Shown piece by piece: positions 14,401 through 26,400 of a stretch of DNA of 64,000 nt. The notes below the pieces were generated by a model that saw nothing but the letters and a program-made list of their open reading frames with translations, did not search any database and was not told where the DNA came from. The position numbers and the translations under genes were made by a program. The stretch's first letter is position 1, and every line of letters starts with the position of its first letter. The DNA comes from Xiphophorus maculatus (taxonomy: Eukaryota > Chordata > Actinopteri > Cyprinodontiformes > Poeciliidae), in NCBI RefSeq assembly GCF_002775205.1, contig NC_036463.1, forward strand, positions 558,001 through 622,000, written 5' to 3'.

Positions 14401-17400
14401 AAATAAAATTAACACAAATATGCATGTAGATCCAAATTTAGTAGATGGTTGAATCAACATTGATATAGTGTCAGTTATGTTGAAACCCTAATGTTGATTC
14501 AACATGCAAGTCACCGACCACTTTCAATATCGTTTCAATGTCAGGCAGAAACACTGAATCCACATTGGAGTCTAACGTTTCAACGTGGATTCACTCATAT
14601 TTTGCTATCTGGGCTGACAGATCTTTGCATCCTTCATCCAGTGGAGCACTCTTTCCCTATTGCCATTCACATTCTCTGTAATAGAGATAAAAAAGAAAGT
14701 TTGCTTTGGCTTTTCTTATGGTCTGTGTAAGCCTATATCATGCTTGAGTAAATCTTAATCAATAAATAGGCTAGATTTTAAGTATTTCTTGAACAAGTCT
14801 CGAGATTTTAACAAGTTTATTCATTTTTATCTAACCATGGTAGTTTGTTCCTCTTTATAGGTCTATGCCTCCCCCTACAGGCAAAGGAGGACATCACCTC
14901 TAAGTTTATTGATAACTCACAATTGACATCTACATTTGTGGAGGTTAGCATTTTGCCCCAGTCTGCTATTTTCAAGACTTTACTATGGCTCTTTGATATA
15001 AAGTTTGGTTTGACATCATACAAAGTAGAGTCACTGTATAGTTTTGTGTAGCTCTGTTCTACTAGCTTTCTTGAGAACAGAATATTATTATGACTTGACA
15101 AATCAGTCAAAAAAATTAAATGCCTTGGCAATTATTTTAGTCTTACTTGAGAACAGAAGATCTATTGCAGTCTGAGATGTTTTTGTTAATCTAGTCAGTT
15201 TTTCAACAAGTTGTTCAAAATTACAATAATTTGTAATTCTGTGTCTGAGTGAATGTTTCTGTAGTGTAGAGCGCTTTAAATGCAACACTCTACTAGCATA
15301 GTTCTTTTCTGATAAGAAATCTAGAATCTAGTATAGAGAGTGTAGTTAGCTTGAATTTGTTGGTGTAAAGAGGCAAAAAAAGATTTATCTGTTCAAACCA
15401 TGTAAGCCTGAAGGTATGCGGTAAACAATGAAATATCTTGACAGTGAGTGATCAATGTATGCAGCCAGTACAACAAACACATTGCAATATTTACTAGAAA
15501 CCAGTGCGTCTTTAAAAGATTTTGGCACTTAACATAAAAAATGTTAACAAAGTTGGATAACAGTAAATTATGTATAGAAGTGGAGTAAAGTTTTTCTGCA
15601 TAGTTTGCCATGTTATGATGATAAATTGAAAAATCAACAAAGAAAATTCCCAGTTGCTAAGATACTTCTTTATGTAGTCTTGCTACCATTAGTTTGAGGT
15701 ATTGATGAAAGAAGAGAAGATGTGCTTGTGGGAATGTTTTTGTGAGTACCAAGTTCAGGAGGCAGAACAGTCAGTCTGTTGCCCTGGATGTGAAGCTCTT
15801 TGAGTTGAGCCAAGTCACCAATCTCCCTAGGTAACGAGACCAGATCATTATCTCGGAGACTCAGCTGGGCACACAAAGAAAAGATAAGGATAAAAATATG
15901 TTAGCATCACACAATTTCTCAAATGTTTTAGCACCTATAAATTTAAATCAGACATTCACAGATGGACATTCATATATTTCTCAACTTCAGTCTCAAAGTA
16001 ATGAGCAGATTTATTTATACAAATTACCTTTTTAAAAATCAACCCTGTAAAGTCAGTGTGTTCCCATCGTTAAATTTGGTAGGTGCCCCACCCTCCTCAA
16101 TGATGTTCATTGCACTTTGCCTCCTCACTAAATAAGCTAAATTGAATTGAACTAGGGAAGAACTCGTAAAAATCAGACTGTCCCCACTAAGCATTTTTTC
16201 AACTTTCAATTAGTCAATTTTACTGAAATCCTGGCTGGTGGTGCAGCTGTTCTTTATGGGATTCAGCAAAGTCACAGACAGGGTGAACAGGAAGGCGTGA
16301 ATGTGAAGCATGGACTCAGCACACGTTTCCCCTCAGTTATCCGCTTTGTGACTGTCAAGTTCTCCTTTAATTTGGACAGTTTGCCAACTTGAAAAGGGAT
16401 TGAAACATCTACACAGATTGTTTTAGCAACTATATTCCACTCAAAGGACCAAGCAGTTTTCTTTATCCATCAGTGTGTCAAGGCATTTCACTTATTTAAG
16501 TTTACATAAATTAATTTTACTCCAACAGCAAAAACAATACAAAGCAAACCTCAAAAATAATACTAAGTAAACCACTGTGAATCAACCCCCAAAGTGCTCA
16601 AAGCCAAAAGAACAAAATAACTAACATTTAAAATTAATATTTACATTTCAAATGTTTGCTTGTTGATGTTTATCATGTTATGAAAGTTTATTTTAAAAAG
16701 CTAATCCAGGTTGTAGGCAACCCAGCAGTGCAATCTCTCAACAATACAGTCTCTGCCAAACCGGTTTCCTCTCTGCTTGTTTGTGGGTGTATCCATTGTA
16801 AATTCACTGAATTCAATCAATTTCTTCCTGTTGTGACGTGCTCCTTCAGGAGGAACGAATGCTGCAAGTCAATGACTCAATACAATCTGCTGGGTTTCCT
16901 TAGATAGAAACATTTTAGGCTAAATGTAATGAACTTAACTAACTAGGATCACCTGCAATGTATGTATGGTTGAATTGAAAAGATTTTTTGTAAAGTGCCT
17001 TGATCTAAATTTGTTATAAATTGGCACAATAAAAATAAACTGAATTGAATAAAAGGAATCCTTAAGATTATGAGAAGTTCCTCCAAGCAATGCAAGGTCT
17101 ATCACCGTAATGAACATGTTCAGATAGAGATCTACCACCAAATCAACCCATCCTTAGCATCTTGCTCTGTCACAGTGTTTCAGCTAATCCAGGTTGTAGG
17201 CAACCTGGATTAGCCTCACAACCTTCACAAATATAAGCACTTTCTGTGGTGACTGACTTTTATTCCACACATTTGTGTATTTACATTCATTTTGTTCCTG
17301 ATGGTAGAAAACCTTATCAGTCCAAGTTGTGTTAGTACTACTGGGTTGAACTTACAATTTGCAGTTTTGTCAGCTTCCCAATGTCAGGAGGAAGTAATTC

Positions 17401-20400
17401 AAAGTCGTTGTCGCTCAAATACAGCGCTCTAAGAGTGGCTAGAAAACAGAAATAAGATGGTTGTGTATTAGCATTAATTTTCCCACTTATTCCAAATGAA
17501 CATGATGCCCCATTCCAACAACATCTGGAATGCTCCATGTAATTTTAAATGAAATGTTGAGCATTTTCTCAATAGTTTAAAATAAACTTTCTGAATGAAA
17601 ATCCCCCTTTAGCCAGATTTTTAAATAAAAGATGTATCAGAACAACAACAAATTACATGTATTTTCATGTAAAGGAATAGTATAAATTAATTATTATATA
17701 TTATATGCTTCCATCTAGTGTATATAAAACAATACTACAACTAGACATGAGAAAATACTGAATTATTGCCATATCACATTGTTCACTGGTCTCCGCACTG
17801 TGAAGGGCGGTGCTCTCCTAACTGAGCCGTTTGTTGCAAGTGCAAAATGCATCTGACACAAGTAGGAGAAGGAAGCATAGATACAATGACAGAAAACATG
17901 GCTGGTCAAATATTTGAAAGATTAAAAATATAAGAATGATGATAATGGTAAAATAATTGACAAATATCGTCCAGCAAGTCAATTTTGAACAGACAGAAAA
18001 ACTAATAATAAGTGCATCATCATGGCATCACCGTTACAGCTGGATGCTCTGGGACTAACGCCCAGAAAATGTCCCCAGATTATTTTGTCTGGTGCATGTT
18101 CCACATATCGTGTGGACAAAAGATGTCTGAGTGGGACAGATTAGCGCAAATATCCATGCAATAAAAACAAAAAGAAAAACACCATATATCATAACATAAC
18201 AGCTTGTGAACTTGTTTACTGGCAATGGCAATAAACGTGATTCTGATTCTGATAAACATATAGCATTTTTATAACAACTGAAGGTAATAGTGACTTGATC
18301 ATGTTATGAAATGATACTGTGGTGCCTGGAAAACATAAAATATTGCTTTTATAAGGAACCCTGGTTTCTCAACATTTACAATTTGCACTGAACTGTGATT
18401 CTTTAAGTGTTAGACTTATGCCTTCATACATTATTTTAAAACCAAGCCTCATAAGGCAGGTATATATAAACATTAACAGAGTCTGAGCTATTCGTCTACT
18501 TATTATATTCCTGATAATCAGATGGTACCCAGACTTGGTAATTTAGATCCAAAGTAGGGCTGGAAATTATTGATAAATGAATTAATCTAAAGTTGACTGA
18601 TCTTATCGATCGACTAGTGACTAATTGATAACAGCTGGAGATAAGCACCAACACCTCACAGCCCCACTAGGGATAAGATAATGTATGGATGGATCGATCG
18701 GTGGAATCTCTTAAGTTGCTAAATAGGAAGATAAAAGATTAAAAGAATCAAATTTGTGAAACATGTAGTCCCCAGAACAGATGTTAATACAGAAGGACTG
18801 TTTGTGAAGAGGACTGCAGACTCCATGTCTTTGCCGTCTACAATCTGTGGTAATGGCCAGTCCACACATAGATGACATTAGGTGCATCCAAAAATGTTTT
18901 TTGTCTGGGCTGTGTGTCCACACAGATCTGGCATTTTGGGAGACCAGAAACAATCAGTTTTGAAAACAAACCCCAGAGTGGAAAAATGTCAAAATGCTAG
19001 TTTCATGTTCATGTGAGTGTGTACATGTGAACCATGTCTTTACTGAAACAATGGTATGTCCCTCTGTAACCTGTAACCTTAATGCACCTTACTCACAAAT
19101 AAACATGGTGTGTTCAGTGCTGTTTGCAAATGCTCACTTAGATAGAAGAAGTTTCCAGGCAGAGAACCAGAGTTCTGGTTCAGGTTGTTGTAGGTTAAGT
19201 CCAACACCTCGAGAGCAGGAAGAGATCCAAATCCTCTGGGCAAGCCACTTAGACGATTCATCCTGTATACACAGAAACAGAGCCAGTTTCCCACCTGTCT
19301 AGAATTTCAATTTAAAGCAAAACATTCACTCATTCATTTATTAACATGTCAGAAGACTAGCATATTTTGAAGTTCAAAATTATAAACTCTAAAGTTCTGT
19401 TTCAGAAAGTGGGATAGACAAATTCTGAGTAGAAGGCAGTTACTCTGAGTACACCTACCCAGCTCTGTGATACTCAGGGTTTTCGGTTTGAGAACAGGAG
19501 ATGTCAACTAGGTATATATTCAGTATATTGAATTTTATGACTAACTGCATATTACTTAATATTCACATTTCTTTGTTGGAATTACTTGAAAGTGGTGTAT
19601 TTTAATATCCCACTTGAAGGCCAGGTCTATATGCAAATACTTCATGTAATGTAAACACTGAGATAAGGGAGAACGGGTTTGTAAAATGCAGAGTATTATT
19701 AAAGAGATTCAATTTTATTGTAAGTATAAACAGTATACCAAAAGGAACAGTGAATATACAATATTCATCCTAACAGTTACTCAGATGTCAGGCTTGTTTG
19801 CTTTTACTAGTGATGAAAACACATCACTCTGTAGGAGAGGGGAAGACCGGCTCAGTCCAGGATGACTGCAATGTCAGGGTAGCTATTAAAGTCTGCAGGT
19901 AGATTTTTGCTTTCTGATCTTCCGGTTTCCAGACCCTAATTTAACAGAGTACTGTAAATAAAAAGTTAGTCCATGCTGCGATGATCCGGCTGACCGTGGA
20001 CTGATGGACACCGTACCAGTTAGCAAGGTCAGGTGCTTGGATGCAAGGGAAAGATAATTTAATAAAAAGATATTTCATTAAATATTCTTTACTGCTTTCA
20101 AGTGAAAATATAGTAGTTGTAGATATTTTGTTCAATCAGATAAAATCACCCACGTTTCATTTTTTGTGGGTGGGAAGAGTAAAAAAACTGTAGTAGAGAC
20201 AATAAAACTTTAATTCTCTATCAAATCACACTCATATTAATCTGGTCTCTGCCACAATAACTCTTGCAATTTTACAGCAGCAATAGTATTGCTGTCTTTG
20301 ATAATTGTATTTTAATATTCTCCCTATGTTGTCATTAATATTTGTAATACCATCAGTAAGAAATATTTTGTTATGTGGAATGAGACTTCATATTATATGA

Positions 20401-23400
20401 CGAAAGGACTGTTTTTGGAGAAAAAAACATTGACAGATTGTCAACATATTATTGCTTTGGTGTTTGTTTAAATTTGTTAACTAAATAAGGGACTTTTTTT
20501 AAATGCTCACATTTTTTACTAACCTACCACACCATAAAAACACAGGTTGCTGTTTTTTTTATGAAGCAGATGTTGCACATTTTATACATATTACTACACA
20601 TGAAATTGTACTAGTTTTAACCACAAATTGCATCATTTGGAATACCAGGATACCCTACAGGAAATGCAGTCCTGATACACCTCAGTGTTCAATATACCTC
20701 AGTCTGTTTAATTGGTTTCTGTGAATGATGAAAGGCCTCAACCATGAGAAACTTAAAATGTCACATACCCAAGATTCAGGTGTTTCAGCTTCTGAAGACT
20801 ACTGATCTGAGTCGGGAGCTCTTCAATCTGGTTGTTGAACAAGTTCAGAACTTCCAGATTCTTCAGTTCTGAGATGTTAGGAGGAACAGCTGGAAAATAA
20901 ATTTTATGAACCCCAATTAAATACTTTCAGAACTTTATATCTCTGCAACAGTACAGTTGTGGATCTGTGAAATTAATATTTAAAAACATTTGTGTACAAT
21001 AATGCACATCTAGAGGTAATCTTATGAGTGCTAACCTAAAGAATTTCAATAGAGGTTTTCCACCAAAGAAGCTCCAGGCAGGGTTGCTGCTAGACCCAGT
21101 TCTCAACTGGTTCAGGAAAAGAACTGGAATGTCATACTAAATGTTTTATCTAGTTATTGTTTGACTCTGCTTTGGTTTTATACCTACATGTTTGAGGAAG
21201 TTTTTTTGTAAATATTTGCTTGTATTCATTTTCACAGTGCATGGTAGGCATCTACATTTTGTTACATTGTAAAGAAAAAGGGAAAACATACACTGTGTGC
21301 ACAATTATTACTCAAGTTGTAGTTTTGATGATTAATTTTATTGTTGAACAGCTACAGCGCTCTCTGTCAATCCAAAATGTTAATAACCTCTCAAACCTGA
21401 ATATTTAAGAAAGTAAAAGTGAGATTGTGGCTTTTTTAAAACAATATTTATGTGTGCAGGATTATTATCCAACTGAATTTAAACTGAAACTTTTCCCATC
21501 TCACTTGTTTATTGTCATCTGTTAAAGTGAGAATAATAAATATACAATTCAAAATTGACAAACATTTCTGACATTTGAAAAATAAATCAGTGACCAATAT
21601 AGCCACCCTTCTTTTCAATAACAGTTATAAGTCCTCCACTAATGTAGTCTGTCAGTTTCTTGATCTGTTGACGATCAACCTTTAGTGCAGCAGCAACCAC
21701 AGCCTCCCAGACACTGATCAGAGATGTGAACTGTTTAAGAAGGGCCCACAAGTTCTCAATGGGGTTTAGTTCTGGTGAGGAACGGGGCCACTTCATTGTT
21801 CTTTCATCTTTAAGACCTTTACTGGCCAGACACATAGTGGAGTAGTTTGATGCATGTTATGGAGCATTGTCCTGCATAAAAACAATGGTCTTCTTGAAAG
21901 ATGCAGACATTTTTCTGTATCACTGCTTGAAGAAAGTGTCTTCTAAAAACTGGCAGCAGGTTTGGGAGTTGAAACCTTTTTCAACCTAAAAAGGTCCAAC
22001 TATTTCATCTTTAATGATACCATCCCATATTACAACCACACCTTCACCTTGCTGGCATCTGATGAAGAATGTTTATTGTACGAGTTAATGTTTTAATTTG
22101 CAATAAAAAGAGATAGTTTGGGGAAGAACATGGAAGATTTCAATTCCAAGAATTCATGGTTGTGTTCTTTCACTGATTTTAACTGTGGTAAAACAATGAA
22201 CATAGGTGTAAAAATAACACTTGGCTCAACTCAGAATCTTTTAAATAAAAACCCCCATAACAAAACATTAGGTAGGTAACCCTCCTAAACAACAATGGTG
22301 GCTCCAGCAACTGCTTGGTTTAAAATCGGCCAATTGTAACATTTTGTATATGTTTCATAGTTTCAAACTGTAGGATCTGAAAGCTGAAGGAAATATATGT
22401 ACACAAATGATGGAGAAGTTAGCTAAGTAACTGTGAACCCATCCTCACAATTTGGCAGTGAGGATCACAACCCTTTTCATCAGTGTTCTGGTCAATTTCA
22501 CACCGTAGTCATTTCAGCTAGTCTGAAGTTACTCATTTGGCTTCAGTTGGAGCAGAGAACTACTTGACGGATCCCATGTGGCAGCATATACATTAATAAT
22601 TTATTGTCCAGCTATAGATGTAGGGCAGGCGTGCTCAATACGTCGATCTCGGCAATAGGTGACAAACTGAACGCTGCCAGGATGCTGAGACCAGCACTTC
22701 CTCTTCTGACAGGCTTATCAAAATAATCACTAAGATCCTAAACGTTTGTAACTTCATTAAAGATTTTTTTTTTTTTTAAATCAACAAAATGTGTTAAAAT
22801 TAATAATCTGTTATTGTTTCAACAAGGTGTTGTGGAATTCAGTGCGTTTCAGTTCCATAAACAAAAAAAAGGCGACTCAATGACCGACTGACCAGCAGAG
22901 CAGGAGTTTAAATTAGCTACTCAACCATCGCGTTCATGAGAGGCTTATTAATAATCAAGAAATAAATATCAAGCCTGGAAACCTGCTGGAAGGCTGCACA
23001 GTGGCGCAGTTGGTAGCACTGTTGCCTTGCAGCAAGAAGGTCCTGGGTTCGATTCCCGGCCGGGGTCTTTCTGCATGGAGTTTGCATGTTCTCCCTGTGC
23101 ATGCGTGGGTTCTCTCCGGGTACTCCGGCTTCCTCCCACAGTCCAAAAACATGACTGTTAGGTTAATTGGTCTATCTAAATTCTCCCTAGGGGTGTGTGT
23201 GTGTGTTAATGGTTGTTTGTCCTGTATGTCTCTGTGTTGCCCTGCGACAGACTGGCGACCTGTCCAGGGTGTACCCCGCCTCCCGCCTGGTACGTAGCTG
23301 GAGATAGGCACCAGCAACCCTCCCGACCCCATTAGGGACAAAGGGTGAACAGAAAATGGATGGAAGCCTGGAAACCTGATATCATAACGGACTGAATGTT

Positions 23401-26400
23401 ATTTCTTGCGGGGGTGAAGGCGGTTGCCACGGCAACAGGTGTGCTTAAACAACAATGAGAGAGAGAGGAAAAAAGGTACCAGTGGTTTTGAGTTGATCAC
23501 CTGTTTGGGTTATTTTACCTTTCTTTACCTTTGCTGCGGCTCATTACAGCCGCTGTAGTTTCTGAACGTTCAATAAACAACAAACTTAGACTGATGACCT
23601 CGTTTGTTCGTGAGTATACATCATTCACAACAAACATCAAATAGGACAAATATATTTCATTGAGTTTCAACAAACAAATGGCTTCTACCGCGATAATTAT
23701 GGGTAATTAAATTAATTATATGGGGCGTGCCGTGGTGGCGTAGGGGTTAGCGCGACCCGTATTTGGAGGCCTTGAGTCCTCGACGCGGCTGTCGCGGGTT
23801 CGACTCCCGGACCCGATGACATTTGCCACATGTCTTCCTACACAGCCTACTGTGATATAAGGGACACTAGAGCCCACAAAAAGACCCCCTGGAGGGGTAA
23901 AAAAAAAAAAAAAAAATTAATTATATCCCAACTTCAGAAGATTTGCCTTTACCTTTACAGAGCTCTTTGGTTCCTCCTATCAGTCTGTAGCTTCTCATAT
24001 TGAGGTCATCAAACCAAATTTCAGATCTACCATAACTGACTGACACCTGTTTAATTTACAATTTTATGACTTCGTGTCATGAGGTAGATCTCAGCCGGCT
24101 GGTGAGAGAAAAAGTAGATCTTGAAAAAGTAGATCAACCAAAAAGAAACAGAGGCTGATTTTCAGACATTTGTAGAGTTTGATAAGATTGGTTGCATGAG
24201 ATTATTTTTTATGTATTTATCGTCCAATTACCAATCTCCCAAAATGAAGAACGTTTCGGTGAGTTTATCAGTGCAAACCATACCTTCTTGAATGTTGACA
24301 GGCATAGCTGAATCTATGTAAACTTCTAAATTTTAAGCAGTGCTAAAGAAAACAAAAGAAATCTCTTAACATTTCCTTTAATTATGACATTTAGCAAAAA
24401 TAAATATTTCTGGTGATCCAAACTGACCTAAAACAGTCAATGCCTAATGTGAAATAATCAAAAGATTCTAAAAATCTTTCTATTTAGGATATTTAAACAA
24501 AATACAGAACTTTATAGTGTCAAAGCTATTTTTTTAGCCACAGTGGGTGTAGAGCTGGCTGTGTTTCACTGGTTGCTCTGACTGTTAGTGAATGTGTGAA
24601 AAAATGTATTTACGGGGTATTTTTTAGTGAAGTTAATGAATTTATTGTGTGATAAGCAAGAATTGTAATAGTGTGTAATCTGGTCAAGTTAACTGATGTA
24701 AAAATGATACCAAGAATTTGCACAAAGTAAGCAGCACATCTTTACTTTGTTACTGTTGTAATGACAGCAATTCTTTAAAGCTGTTTACATGTTTTCTTCA
24801 TTCTGGCAACAACTACTTATTTAAAAACTGCAGTTTAATTTATCAATTGTAAAGCGAAGGGACCATCTTACCTGTGAGCTTGTTGTGACTGAGGACCAAC
24901 TGAGTGATGTGAGATAGAGTGACTGAAATGACATACAAGAAAAAAAGTCAAAAATGCACAAATAGTTTTAAAGAATAGTTTTAGAATTCATCATAGCTCT
25001 GAATCAGCGCTGCTCAAACTTACAAAGAGTATTCTCTTGGCCTCAAACAATGGACTTGTGTCTGTTCTGGTTTTACTAGACCTCAGTCCTGATTTTGACA
25101 CAGTTGACCACAATATTTTCTAAGAACTGTTTGAACATATAGGTATCAAGAGAACAGCACTAGGCTGGTTTAAATCCTATCTGTCCAACAGATTCCAGTT
25201 TGCTTATGTGAACATACTTTCACACTTCAGGGTTATATGTGGAGTATCACAGGACTCCGTTCTTGGACCAATGCTCTTTATCCATCCGTCCATTTTCTTC
25301 CCTTATCCAGAGTCAGGTCACAGGGGTAGCAGCCAAAGTAAGGAGGCCCAGAATTCTCTCCCCCCCAGCCACTTGTTCCAGCTCCTCCAGGGGAATCCCA
25401 AAGCATTCCCAGCCCATCCAGGAAACATAGTCCCTCCAGCGTGTCCTGGCTCTTCCTTTGGGTCTCCTCCTGGTGGGACGTGCCTGGAACACCTCACCAG
25501 AGAGGCATCCAGGAGGCATCCTGACTAGATACCTGAGCCACCTCTACAGGCTCCTCTCGACGTGAAGGAGCTGCAGCTCTACTCTGAGAAGAGCCACTGC
25601 TCTTCCTCAAAGTAATCCCTTTTACTCTGAATGCTTGGTAAGAAGGATTGATGTAAGTCAACAACACAACACAAGCAATTGCTGCCTTGTCCTCATCCAG
25701 GAGGAGTGAATGCTGCAAGTCAGTGGTTAAATGCAATCTTGTTAGATAAAAACTTTTTAAACTATTTTCAGTATGCATGACTGAACTAAAAATATTTTTT
25801 TCTTGAGTGCCTTAAGACAACATTTGTTGTGAACTTACAACTTAATTAGAAAAGGAATTAAAAAATGGTAGAGGCGTAACAGAGTTATTCCAACTTGCTG
25901 CTACCATGAGATTGAGATAGTTTAGCAATGCAAAACAGAGAACACAAAGCCTGACTTCAAAAATATCAAGAATTTCTTTTCTAAGAATGCAGCTTAGACA
26001 AAAATGGCTTTAAGAGAGCAGAGAAAAATCATCAGTCAATTAGATTAATCTTTCTGGAAACGTGCTAGCAGATAGTTCAGAGTCCTTAACTGCAATGTGA
26101 ACTGCTTAAAAATATATTTTGTGTCAACCATTATCATGGCTCCACTTGAGCTAATTAGATGGGTTCCTGCATATGACAGGTTTTATAATGGGTCATGTGC
26201 AATATGCATGATTTTTCTATATCATATATGTAATAAAGAGCACAGAAAGCATTGTCCCATTTTTATTCTTTTTCTGTCCAACTGCTCAGTGCTACATTTT
26301 CAAGTTGAACTTGAAAGTGTTCAAGGAGAGACTCCCAAGGTTCAGTCTCTCAGATTTGTTGACTATTTGTGACCTTGGAAAGAAAGTGAGGGTCATAAAG

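Larger units (their letters stand above)
22620..24140. mobile_element. hAT-like host element containing two SINEs (boundaries uncertain)
   Basis: The left part carries 'gcgtgctcaatacgtcgatc' and the right part gtagatct motifs near 24085-24140, both typical of a fish hAT family from memory. The terminal inverted repeat is not visible on the right. Two SINEs with their own duplications interrupt it. Confidence 0.45.

Noticed and set aside
15670..15749. Alternative Rsu1 C-terminus after PPELG
   Set aside because: Reads across a GTACTC donor into unrelated sequence; exon 7 continues the conserved protein in phase.
22986..23070. Genuine tRNA gene
   Set aside because: The tRNA-like boxes head a 378-bp SINE with target duplications and cannot fold as a full tRNA followed by a terminator.
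23722..23820. Second tRNA gene
   Set aside because: Same reason: SINE body, A-tail and target duplication follow.
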